The translations under genes and the position numbers were made by a program. Below, piece by piece: positions 47,313-58,900 of a DNA stretch of 64,000 nt. The notes beneath the pieces were generated by a model. The model did not search any database and was not told where the DNA came from. It was given only the letters and a program-made list of their open reading frames with translations. Numbering within the stretch: position 1 is the stretch's first letter; the number at the start of each line of letters is the position of its first letter. Origin of the DNA: Trebouxia sp. TZW2008 (taxonomy: Eukaryota > Chlorophyta > Trebouxiophyceae > Trebouxiales > Trebouxiaceae); NCBI GenBank assembly GCA_002118135.1, contig BDIU01000306.1, forward strand, positions 62,001 to 126,000, written 5' to 3'.

Positions 47313-49970
47313 TCACTGAGGCGCGCTGGCAACATCTCCTTCCTCGTCCGCCTCAGACATCAAGACATCCTTCTCATTCTGGTTCTGGTTGTCATTGCTG
47401 CCACCAGTCAGCCCAAGCAAAGCCTCCATGGCTTCTTCCTCTTCAACACTTGTGTCCTCCCTGTGAGCTGCAAGGCTTGAGCTGCCTGCTGCTCCAGGGT
47501 CTGATGTGCCGCTGGCTTCTGCATTGGCTGCATTGAAAGCTGCCGAATGGGCGTCTTGCTGCTGCTGCTGCTGCATTGCAGCTGCATGTTCTCCAGCAGA
47601 CGCAAGAATGTCAAAGAGCGGCCTCTTGGTGGCTCTTGCTTCCTCATCAATGTCAGCAGTAAAAGCGCTGCGCTTCTTGCCTCGCTTAGGGCTGGTGGCC
47701 TGAGAATCAATGGCTGGCAATGCTGCACCCTCAGTTGAGGTCCCAATATGTTCCTCTTCCTGTCAGAAGACACGTCGACAAGTCAGCACAGAAAGGCATA
47801 CTGTCAGGTACCTATCAGGCTTCACTCAGCCACAGACCTGTACTTACACACCACTACTGGAAGATACTGAGCATTGCTGAATCTGTTATCCGAATATCTT
47901 GCGTCTCAGGGTTTGCAATGACTGCTCCGCCAGCAGTGCAGACATGAACCAGTTTGAGCGCCCTTTTCATGGTGAATGAACATGCCCTTGACCACAGCTC
48001 TGGCAATTGCTGCAGCTGACACTTTGTAGAGCAAACGGGGAAGCATGGGAATACCTCATAGTAGCCATGAGGACCCTGCTGGGCAGCAGCTGCTGCCTCA
48101 CTGCCCTCTGCCTCATCTTCAGCCTGATCCATGTGGACCTCAGCTGCAGCGGCTGTGCCAGTTGTGGGCCGCTTGCCAGCAGCCCTGCCCTTGCTAGCAG
48201 CCTTGCCCTTACGCTTGGGTGCTGTTGTTGAGCGCTGCTGCTGCCTGACAGTTGTCTTGCTAGCAGGCCTTGATCCTGCCCTCCTGACAGGTGCAGGGTC
48301 CTGTACCCCTGCTGCAGCTGCTGCAAATGCTGCTTTTGTCTCCACAACATCCACGGGCTCCTTCTTCTTCTGCAGCAGGTAACAGGAACAAAAACTCAGC
48401 CCCTCTATGCAGGTTTTGCTTGCACCCTGACATGTCAAGCTGCAGCAACACAGACTGCCCTTGAAGTTGCGTTGCATGTAGTTTTTGGCGCTTGAGCTGC
48501 AGCTCATAGAAGCGCCTGAACGCTCTGTCATGCATCAGCAACCTGTCACTGCTGGTTCATGTCTGCTAGTTTAGGTCTGCACCACCACATCAAAATTATC
48601 AAGCTATCTCGCAAATGCGCAAGTCCTTTTCAGAACTTCTCTCTCAGCATGAACCGAGCAAGAGGTCTCCAAATCGGTCAGTCAATAATTTGACCCATGC
48701 ATTTTTATTTGTTCAAGGACAAACAGCGGAAGCATTCTGACAGTGTCCTGCCAGCATGTTGTGACTGCTGCAGTGAGGCAACACTATGCCTGGAAGGCTA
48801 AACAGCACCACCACCAACACCATTCATGCCCTTCAGACAACCCAGCAAGGCTGGGGCAGACATGTATCTTCAGCAGACACAAGCAGCAGTAGTTGCTCAT
48901 TGGTCACTCAAGCCAACTAGCATTGCATCCTCATCAAAACCATTCCAGCGCATGTCCATCCGCATTTTTAATAATTTGTCGTGGCATGCTGGTACGGGAG
49001 ATCTTGCTCAAATGCTGTGTATGCAAAATTGCAACAGTCAAGCTTCAAGCAGACTATGGAGTCCTACCTGGCGACCGTTTGAGTCATACTCAGGGCCATG
49101 CCGCTTGTCAGCAGTCCCACACTTGTTGCAAAAGTGCTGGCCAGGGTACTTGCCGTTCAGCTTTCCTCGCCTCCACTGACAACACTCTGCAGGCAAATTA
49201 GCAAGTTGGCTGGATTTGAGTTGCAAAGTGAAGGAAGAAACCAGTCTGTGATTCTGTTGTGAAGACAAGCAGAACTGCGTGATATTGCAGCAAGACGGCT
49301 CCTCAGAATGCTTCAGCGGCACCTGTTGTGGACAGAGTGCTGCGTTGTTGCAGGAAGCAAAAGTGTCTTTGGCAACAAGGTGAGCGTACAGCATACACAG
49401 CTTGTCAGTAGTAAGCAGAAACGTGGACACCTTCTTGTGCAACATGGCTCCTAGACTGCTTGTGTACTTGCAGGCTCTGCAACAGAACATCAGCAATGAC
49501 ATCTCATAACAGTTTGACTCACCTGTGATGTGGCAGGCAATGCAGGGCCCGCCCGCCTTGATAGGCATCTTACGCTTGCCTGCATTGCTTGCCTTCTTCA
49601 AGGCTGGGTTTGCCTTACCGGCCTTCTTGCCAACACTACCAGCAGCAGCCTGCATGCAAGACAATATGGGCAGTCGATTGACCTCCTGTTGATTGATACA
49701 CCCAGACTGGATTGCATTTCCAAGCTCTGACACATTGTTATATGTGCATTGCGACAGTGTCACAGTAATGATGTTGTCCACCCTCCTGTTGTCCACAAAC
49801 CCATTTCTTGAGAAAGCGATAGCTCAACACAAGGGTTTCTACATTCTATGTTCTCGGTGCTTGGTCGTTGGAGACTGCAGCAGCAAACATGTTACCTGAA
49901 GTGAGCGCTGGGTCGGTATGGTCTTGCGCTTGCTGCGCTTGCCCCCCTTCTGCTGCTTCCTTGAAGCCAT
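47313..49970 (-). CDS. GATA-like zinc-finger protein, paralog A
   Basis: Exons: 49896-49970, 49523-49649, 49068-49186, 48055-48369, 47313-47759; 360 residues, phases close. Starts MASRKQQKGGKRSKRK (basic, NLS-like). The finger is CIACHITECCQWRRG then GKLNGKYPGQHFCNKCG: the C-x2-C-x7-WRRG part matches GATA fingers exactly, while the loop before CNxC is about five residues longer, so I call it GATA-like. It is followed by a basic/alanine-rich segment (KRKGKAASKGRAAGKR) and a C-terminal region with polyglutamine and an acidic EEEEAMEALLGLTGG. A nuclear, DNA-binding role is inferred from the family. A possible additional short exon near 48,474-48,520 is not needed for phase. Confidence 0.75.
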
Positions 49971-51222
49971 AGCAACGTGGACAAGCAGATCCTAACACGC
50001 CTGAACTGCAGCAGCACCAACCAAAGCATCATTAGCAAGCAAGCAACAGGCTCAGATGTTATTGCAGCATGATTTGGGAAACTGAATATGCTACATTGTG
50101 CGCATGATGGTATGGCGCCTTGAGCTTCAGGCTGAGTTGCCAAGACTTAAAGGCTCACCTCTCTGATGCTTGTCCTGAGCGAGCTCAAAGACCGCTGCGA
50201 AACGCTGTTCTAGACACGAATGGGACCAGGTAAACCTTTTTTTGTTGCGTCCTGCATCCTAAAAGCAGTTATGAACGGTGCGGTAAAGCCCGATCTACAC
50301 ATATGGGCAAAACCACTGCAGGTCGGCCTGGTAAAGTGTGCTACTTAGTTTTGAGGAGTAGCGATGCTCGCAACATGCACGTTCGGAGCAGCTCGATTAC
50401 CTTGACACCCTGTGCAGCTTGTAAAACGCAGAACACGCTGTGGCTAGCTGTGTCGCGCAACTTGTTCTCGGTGTTGCTGGTTGAGGCGCCGGGCGCCTAA
50501 AGCCAACGCGGTACGCCTTCGTTGAATCGGCAGCAGTCTTTACCGTCACAACTCAGTATGCTGCAGCTAGCGGTGTACAGACGAGCGTGCACACGACTGC
50601 GAAAGCGTTGCCGTCCTTCAACGTTGACTTCTGCAGCGACTATGGCGGTTGGGACGGCGTAAGCCCGTAAATACGTTATATTGAAGGGGGGGTACAGACG
50701 CACACACGCGCACCGGAATGAGCAATTGTTGCGCTGTCTGAGTGAGATCTATGATGCACGTACGCCATGTGCCTTTCCAGACAACTGCACTCATTTCGAA
50801 TTCATGGTTCATTATAGCCTGCTGGCGGCATATTATTTAGGTTGACATCCTGTGCGATTGAACTCGCTGAATACACAAAAGTCAACAAGCAGTCAACGAG
50901 CTGATTCAGGCTCTAGATCTGTGAAAGCATGTATTGTTGGGCACAGTAAAGCCTCTAAATAGCTGTTGTTCTGGTTCCGCTAGCCAGATTTGTGGACATT
51001 GCTATGAACCAAACGTCAAGTGCGAAGTTCCCAACAAAATTTTGCAAAAACTCAGGCATACAACATCATCCCATGCTTGTTCACCTGAGCTGGGGAGGGC
51101 TGTAGTGACACTGACTTCAGTTGCAAGGCAGCAACAACAGTGCTTCTGGGAGCTGAACTACACTAACACATACTATGATGTCTCATACAAAAGGTAACCG
51201 TTCAGTAAGCGTTCCACACTCA
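49971..51222. other. Upstream region of GATA-like gene A
   Basis: Likely promoter of gene A. A plus-strand ORF at 50303-50500 (MGKTTAGRPGKVCYLV) is divergent from gene A but has no further support. The 50.2-50.8 kb stretch is poor in the TGC/CAG bias of coding DNA here. No gene called. Confidence 0.4.
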
Positions 51223-51465
51223 TTCCAACCAACCTTTTGGGAATTGCTGCTTGCTTTTATGGCAAGCTGAAATCAAAAACACAGACAAAGCATGTTGCAG
51301 CAGCACCAGATCATTCTGGAATGGCTGACAGTTCGGTCTGTACATATGTACAAATGCGGTCAAGCGGCAATCAAGGGGCTGTGCACACAATGCCATTGCT
51401 TCAGAGGCAGCTTGGCATATGTGTACTTGCTGCTAGGCAGCAAAGTCAATAGCGGGCTGATCACT
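51223..51465 (+). repeat. Repeat copy 2, downstream of GATA-like gene B
   Basis: Same unit as 46867-47120, starting TTCCAACCAACCTTTTG. A partial third copy of its ACACAATGCCATTGCT core appears at 51775-51795. Both full copies lie in the 3' flank of a GATA-like paralog and in the same orientation relative to it, which supports co-duplication with the genes. Confidence 0.7.
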
Positions 51466-51870
51466 AGAACTGGTGCAACGGAAGCAGTTACTGTAGTGAC
51501 TGGCCAAAGCAATTCCAATAGACGTTTGAGACTTCTGAGCAGCCAAAGGGTGCATGCTTCTACAGCAGGCTGCTTTTCTACTTGCAAAAACAAAGCATGA
51601 TGAAACAAAGCATAATGCTGATGCATCATATCATTGCAAAAGTTGCTGACGAGTACATCATCACCAATGCACACATTGCCACTGCTGCACGGGCAATCTT
51701 GCAAGTGTGCGATCGATGTTACAAGCAAAATCCTGCTGTAGTATCTTGGGGCGGAGGTAAATTGTAGGTGAGCACACAATGCCATTGCTGAAAGAGCAAG
51801 GTCGTATGTGTGTGTCTGCTGCTGTGCAGCACAGCTGATTCTGCCGCACAGCAGCTGTACTCATACTATT

Positions 51871-52160
51871 GCTTGGGCATATACTTGCTGCAAAGCAGCA
51901 TGGCAAACAAGCTGAAGCTGCATGCGCTGTGAATTACACATGGGGCTAAGGGGCCGTAATGCTCTTTTGCTTGGGAAATGCTTGCTGCAGAGCAGCACCC
52001 CAAACAATTGAGGGCTTTATGTGCTATAACGTACACAGTGGGGCTGAGGGGCTGTACTGCTATCTTGCTTGGGTATATTCCTGCTGCAAAACAGCAGTTC
52101 CAGGAAATTAAGACCTGTTTGCTACAGGGTACAAATAAGGGCTGCGGGCTGTACTTCCAA
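51871..52160. repeat. 98-bp tandem repeat, about three copies
   Basis: Units begin GCTTGGG at 51871, 51969 and 52067, a spacing of exactly 98 bp, each continuing with a TGCTGCA...CAGCA palindromic core and a GGGGCTGAGGGGCTGTA segment. A degenerate single copy of the second segment may exist at about 47155-47205 beside gene A. No coding potential. Confidence 0.75.
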
Positions 52161-52281
52161 AACCTAAATAACAGTCTAGTGCTGTATGTGCCGCAAGGTA
52201 CACATAAGCACTGTGGGACTGCTGATACTCATGATGACAATCGGATGTCCTACTGCTCATCTTCAGGTGTGTCATGCTGGT

Positions 52282-52517
52282 TCATTCTGTTCCCCTCAAG
52301 AATTCACTGTTAGAGTCCATGGCATTGAACTCAGCAGGCTGAGCCCCCAATCCCAACAAGGCTGCAATAGCAGTCTGCTCATCATCATCCACGCCTCGGC
52401 CCAGCATCCTGGACTTTCTCTGTGCTGCAGCGCCTGCATTAGCTGCTGGCTGTGAAAGAGAGTCCAATGTGTCAAGGATGTTGTTGATATGCAGGGCTGC
52501 CTCATCATCATTCAACA

Positions 52518-52561
<44 letters not shown>

Positions 52562-54700
52562 ATGTGCTGCATTGCAGCTGCACTGGATAGGCTGCCAGCG
52601 TGTGCCTGGAGGTGGACCACCCTACGGCGGTTGTGCTTAGCATCACTGCCACCAAGGCTGGCATCCATCGCAGACCTCCTTTTGCCCTTGCTTGGCCGAG
52701 GGCTGCTGGATGCAGCAGCCCCACCTGATGCCTCCAGCAACTCTTCTTCCTGTCAACAGTCATGACATTGCATGAGCACACTAGGAGTCGCAAGCATTTG
52801 TGCATTGATCTTTGTGTCTTTGCATATGCACCCATCAACATTGCATACGGAACACCATGATGCAATCTTGATGGGTGCAAACATACGAAGTGCATCTCAA
52901 GCATGTGTATTGCATGGCATCCTTAGGCTAACAAATGTCACGTAGATTCTCAGCTTTGGCCACCATTACATATGGTGATGCAGGTGCATGACTCATATGA
53001 CTGAGTGCTTGGCATGAAGGCCAACAGCTGTGTATGCACTTAATACAGAACAAGCTGATTGCACATTACACAAATAGAAAAACTACTGAAGATCAGCATC
53101 ATACCAGGGCAGCTCCTTCAAAATGCTGCAGAGCTCCTGCTCGCATGTCGTCCTGGCCCTGTCCCTGTGTTGAAGGGCCCTGCCCCTGACGTGCCTTGCG
53201 GCGGCCAGCTTTCCGCCCTGCCCTCCTCCAGGGGGCTGCAGCAGCCTGCCCTCCTGCCTCGAGCACAGCCTCTTCTTCCTCCATCAAATCAGCAGCCTGC
53301 TGCTCTGCCACTGGCAAAAGCTCTTCCTGATCTTCCTGCATGAGGGCAGGGGGCTGCTCTTCTGCTGCTGCTGCTGCTGCCTGTTCTTCTTCCAAAGCAG
53401 CCATCTCCATCATGACAACATCGACCCCCAATTTGGTCTGCAAGCACAATGCATGCAGTACATGGCTGGTCACCTGTGTATGCACAAAGTAAAACTTTTA
53501 ATCACACAGCTAGCAAGCCAACAGTGGCTTCATCACACAAGCTGGGAGAGTGTGACCACAGTGCAGTAGATTGCGCATTGGATGTCAATCATGTTGTCTG
53601 GTTTGACTGACTGACAGATGCATAACATATGCTGTAAGCTCTTGAGCCCAGAGTCATTCAACCTTGACATGAAATGCACAGACATACTCTGCACAGGCCA
53701 TGTGGAAGAGTAGTCATCAAAACGCAGCGTCAATAGGACATACTTGACAAGGCAAGTTATGGCTATGGCACATTGATACAAGCTGCATGCATTGCAGGGC
53801 TAATGTACCTGCTGGCCATAGCTCAATGCCGTGGCGGTCATCTTTAGTTCCGCAGCGATTGCAGAAAGGCAGCCCCGGGTACAGCCCTTGAACCTTGCCA
53901 CGCCGCCATGAGCAGCTCTCTGCAGCAAATCACACATGATGCAGATGCGCTGCAACAATTGCCTGCTATACATGACAGCAAGAATGCATGTGGTTGTTCT
54001 GCAGTACAGCAATTTCTCTTTGTAACAACTGCTTTGGTTCCCAACAACATTAGACATGCATCAAAATGTCCTTACACAGAGGCACCATTGACTGTCATTA
54101 CAAAGAGAAATTAGTGTAGACAGAGTCACCTATGCTGCAGAAAAGATGCTGCATGCATACGCCTGTAAGCTTACATTACTCATCTTGCTGCAGCACAAGG
54201 ATATTCAAACGCAACATGCACAGCTGCCAGTCATTTTGCTGCAGCGCAGCATGCGTGCAAGCTCAGGTGTGCAAATGAGGTATGTTGTGGCAGAAGAGGA
54301 TGACTCGAGTACCTGTAACATGGCATGCGAAGCAGGGCCCGCCTGCCTTGAGGGCCAGCTTGCGCTCGCCCTGGGGTCTGGAGTGGGTTTTGCCTCCGGC
54401 TCTTGGGCCAGGCTTGCGCTTGGGGGCTGGCTTTTGGAACACATCCTGCTTAGCCTGCATGCATCACTCCACGTTAGCCTCATGAGCAGACTGCGCTGAC
54501 AGTGTTGCCTCAAGTGGTGTGCTCATCTATACTGTGTTTCTGTGAGCTGAATGCTGTTCAGAGCCTCATGCGATGGTGATGCCGTTTTGCTTACCTGGAG
54601 TGCTCGCTGAGTAGGCTTGGGCTGGCGGCTGCTGTGGCGTGTAGGGCCTGCTTGCGCTGCCAGTGCCTTTGCAACTGCGCAAAGCAGCAAACCTGACTCA
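52282..54700 (-). CDS. GATA-like zinc-finger protein, paralog B
   Basis: Exons: one ending at 54595 (PTQRALQ, matching PTQRSLQ of paralog A), 54313-54454, 53809-53919, 53105-53437, 52282-52749. The finger is CFACHVTESCSWRRG then GKVQGLYPGLPFCNRCG, the same intron position and phase as in A. The 53105-53437 exon is acidic (VVMMEMAALEEEQ) and the last exon has a Q14 tract from (CTG)14 at 52520-52562, SKGKRRSAM, and a C-terminal DDDEQTAIAALLGLG parallel to paralog A. The start codon is not located, and one short exon is probably missing between 53809 and 53437, where phases do not match. Tandem duplicate of gene A. Confidence 0.7.
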
Positions 54701-55081
54701 GCCTAGCCCCAGAGGAGAAGCAGCAAGAACATGAACCTTAACAGAGACATGAACTTAATTTGTGCCATTGCAGTAAACTTCACACTATGATTGTGGGACG
54801 TCTCAAGCACGCTAGCTAGATCTTGTTTGCTCGCCCTTCTGACGGGGCATCTCTATGGTGTCAATCGGAAATCTGTGCCTGTCGCGGTGCACGTCTGGTT
54901 GTGGTTGTACAACGTGGCCTGCACGTGTCAAAAATGCGCTCTGCATTTAAGATTTGGAGGGTGAGGGCAGGACATGGCTACGATCTTTACTGAAAGTTCT
55001 TGATGGACTTGGCCTGCTGTGCCTGTTCTACTCTCTCAAGTGCCACTGGACGCTGCAATCGCAACACACGCTCCACTGACT
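54701..55081. other. Spacer between GATA-like gene B and a small gene
   Basis: Presumably holds the gene B promoter and first exon. I see no other feature. Confidence 0.35.
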
Positions 55082-55480
55082 TCAATGCAGATGAAAGTAG
55101 CGGTATTCGAGCTGCAAAGCTGTTGCTGACGCCAGCGCACCGCCCAACAGAGCTTTGCTCAAGGCGGCTACAGCTCGATCCTTGGAAGGTGCAGACGACA
55201 ACACGCACAGAATACAACAAACCTGTTTACTGCTGGCGCTTGGTCGTCCTGACGCTGTTGCCAGTTCGTTCTGGCGAGTCACACGCTTCAAGTGCAGCGC
55301 CACAGCAAAAGCGCTGCAAGTCAACCCTGCAGTCTTGCAGTCGAGCAGTCTTGGGGATATGAAAATCCCCGAACTTTACTTGACTGGCCTCTTCCCTTTG
55401 GCAGAAACACTGCAAACCATTCGAGCTTGCAGTGCCCGTAAGTGGACATTTGCGAAGCTCTTCCTGATCACAACAAAGGT
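55082..55480 (-). CDS. Small, probably plastid-targeted protein of unknown function
   Basis: Three phase-consistent exons: 55380-55480, 55223-55313, 55082-55180. They read from VVIRKSFANVHLRALQARMV, through CSVSAKGKRPVN, to a C-terminal alanine-rich helix ALSKALLGGALASATALQ and end LEYRYFHLH. The first part looks like a transit peptide. The only ATG seen is internal (MVCSVSAKG), so an upstream exon may supply the start. No family recognised. Confidence 0.45.
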
Positions 55481-55978
55481 CTGAAAGGTTGCATGTCATT
55501 TGAGAGGCTTGCTTGCAGCATACGCTGCATGCATGATGCAAGTGATGGCAGTACATTGCATTAAAAGCAAGAGCATGCATTTGCTGCAAACACAGTGGGT
55601 GTGTCACCCAGATCAGCATATTGTCGTCTACTCATGTGAGCGACAGATCCATGACGCTGCAGCATTCGATGATTACGGATGACCACATCATGCGCTGTCA
55701 TCGCTGATTTGCTTAGAAAGTATTTTATTGGACTGCACTGGTAGGAATCACGCATGGGTGCATGCCTTGCTTTTTTGCTTCATGCATATGCCCCTGAAAA
55801 AGACAAAAATCTGCGCCGTCAGGCATCGTAAAGAGAGCTTTTGCCTATAAGGTAGCCAACAATTTCCTTGCACACTATGTGTTCCAAGCATTGCAAGGTC
55901 CGCCAAGACTTATGTTGTCAGCGGCGACCTTGCTCCAAGCACAGAGGCTTGCAGTAAATGGGCGCTGGAGGCGCTGAG

Positions 55979-58900
55979 CTATGATGCACTCTGCATGCCT
56001 AGAGATGCTCCCAAAGCCTCCAGGCAGTTGTTCATGGCAGCAGTGTCACATATGCTGCCACACTGCTGTAACAGGGGAGCTGTGGCCGCAGGAAGCTGCT
56101 GCTCCGCCATTGTGCTTGTCAGCTCCATGACAGCCTCAACTAATACATCTGCAAGACATGGACTTGTTGTTAGGCATCAAACAACATGCTGCTGCCACAG
56201 GCATTGCCATGTATTGGCTGCATTGCCCCTTATTTCTGCCATTGTCCTGGTCAGCTCAATGCCAGCGTCAGCCAGTTCATCTGAAATACAGTGACAATCC
56301 TTGGTACAAACGCTTGCTTGAACAGTCACAGGAGGTGCCATATATTACCAGCATTGCTACTGGTGTAGTTGCAAAGGGTGCTGCCTCGAAGACAACAATA
56401 CTCAAGAGATGGTGAAAGTATATGTCTTGCATGTTTGCATGCGGAAAAAACTGTAGCAAGGGGTCAAACTGCCTGAGATCAACAGGTTATCTGTGCTCCT
56501 GCTCCAACATGCTGGTATATCAGCGGTCAAGGCTGTGGACATTTTGCAGACATAGCTAGCAATCAGAGCTTCTGAAGTCTGCCAGGTATAGCTGGCCATG
56601 GACTCAACCTTCACACATGCATTATGAGACTTGCCACTCACTCTGTCATACCCGATACCAGCGTGCTTGCTCATGGCACACGCAAAAGCCTCATTGACGC
56701 AGCTGTTGCAAGTTGCCACAGCCACAACAGGCTGTCGCCATCAGCACAATGAATGCCAGCCTTTCTTGCTAACAGCACAGAAGAAGTAAGTCATGCCAAA
56801 GAGTGCCCACCTAGCTAATTGTGGGAAGGAGCCATCAGATTGCTGCTGCTTCTGGAAGCCAGCAGTCAATGCACTGTTGTAAGCCTGGAAGGCATCTGGG
56901 ATGCCTTGCCTAAAAAAAGTGTGCAGCCTTTGGCCCAGCTAGATGTTAGCCTTGGTTTCTATCAGGGCAGCAGAAGCATGTCATGCCTGTGAGTGCGCAC
57001 CTAAATGGTACGGAAAGGAGCCATCAGGTTGCTGCTGCTTCTGAAAGCCAGCAGTCAAGGCACTGGTGTACGCCTGAAAGGCATCTGAGATGCCTCGCCT
57101 CAGCACTTGCGCAGCTCTTAGCCCAGCCAAGGGCCGCAGCACTGTGACACTAGACTGAACAGTGCTGACTAGGTGACCAGCAGAAGGGAAGGTGTGTGTG
57201 AGGCCTGCCCAGCCACTGGGGGGCGGCGCCTGTGAGTCGCCCTGGCAGCAGCAAGAGAGTCAGGTTGTGGCAATTTGGGAAAAGTGCAGCTCTTGGCCCA
57301 GGCAAAGGGTGCAGCACAATAATTCTGGACTGTGCTGATTAGGTGACCGGCAGAGGGGAGAGTGTGTGTAAGGCCTGCGCAGCCACTTGGGGTCGGCCCT
57401 TGGGGGTCTCCCTTTGGCAGCGGTACAAAATTCAGCTTGTGCCAATGTGTGAGGGCTGATGTTTTCTTTGCATTGTCACTTTACAATTGAACAGTGCTAC
57501 AACAGCAGCAACATGTAGTCGGTGCTTGGACGACAATGACCACAGTAACTCTATTGCCATGCCGATGTGAACACTTGACAATTGCATTGCCAACAGCTTC
57601 AAATATGCAAAGGGCAGAGAGCTTCACACTTTGTGAGCAATGCAGATTCAATATGCACACCAAAGCAGCACATCCGGGAAATGTCAGCTACAGCAATTTT
57701 TCAAGTTGCGCAATAGAATACCTGCTTTGCCAGTCCATCCAGCTCAGCTGCAACTTCACGCCTAATGTCTTCTGTAAGCCGCCGTAACTTCTTTTGCAAA
57801 ACCTGTGTAAGACAGTGGCAACACACAAATACATAAGCAGCTGCTTTTGGTACTGGGATTTTTTGTGCATGCATGAACTGCAAGCATGAACTGCAAGCAT
57901 TCATGTGGTACGCACGACTTTGTATTTTTGCTTGTGATTCTGCTCACGGTGCTTTGTGTATGTTAGAAAGTACACAATGCAGCTTGTCTACATGTCACTG
58001 CCTGTTGGCAACAGCATAGCTCATTCAGTGGCTATGCTTGCTACAGGCTATACACCAATCACTTGCATCCTCCATGATAGCAGCATACAATTGTGACAGC
58101 TGTGCAGAAAAGTCACAATCGTCATGTTGCGCTGAGGCGTCTTGCAGCACAAGACATAACAATTTGACAGCCACTGACTTACCCACAACAGTCTTTGTGG
58201 TGTGGATGTGTTAGACTGCCAGCTGCTGATTGAACTGTGACATTCAAGGGCTCAAAGTGATTCAACCTTACCTGTTCACAAGATGGCCAGAGCTGACTCA
58301 TGAGCTGAGGACTGAGCATCAAGCCGTGACTGGTTTCCAAGGCTGAGCAGTACAGCAGTGACAGAGTGCAGCACTGCACAGTGGGCGCCAGGCCAGCAGG
58401 CATAGCAAAGGGGCTCAGCGCATGCTGCTTCACTAGCTGGGCACACCTGCACTGAATTGCAGCTGGAGCATTGCTCATGATAGATTGCATACACATCAAT
58501 GCTAAGCTGTCAGCCATATGGTGGCTGACGCCAGCTATGTCCTGTTAGGATTGCACAATTACCCCAAGCAAAACACACTAGCAGATGCAAACTGTCATTG
58601 CACCAGCAGTTAGTGATATCTTATGCAGCCAGAGTTTGGTGAGGCATGAGCATCGCTTGGCATAGCGCACAATGAGGTTGTTGGGTGTTGTGCACATCGC
58701 TGATCACAATAGAACCAATGCTGTGCCTAAGTTCCATTGTAGCACCTCAGAGCAGCTTTGTACAGGATGAGCTGTCTGCTAGCAGCAACCTTGTACACAT
58801 ACAAACACCAAAGTCAAAGTATTGCGTACCTATCAGTTTCTTGCAAAGCCCAGACGAGGAACAGCGAGCTCAGCTCCGGCGCATCCTTTTGGAACACAGC

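Noticed and set aside
48474..48541. Extra exon in GATA-like gene A (FRRFYELQLKRQK)
   Set aside because: No GT donor follows in usable phase, and the flanking exons join in phase without it.
50303..50500. Plus-strand ORF MGKTTAGRPGKVCYLV as a gene divergent from GATA-like gene A
   Set aside because: Single short ORF with no downstream exon found and no recognisable domain.
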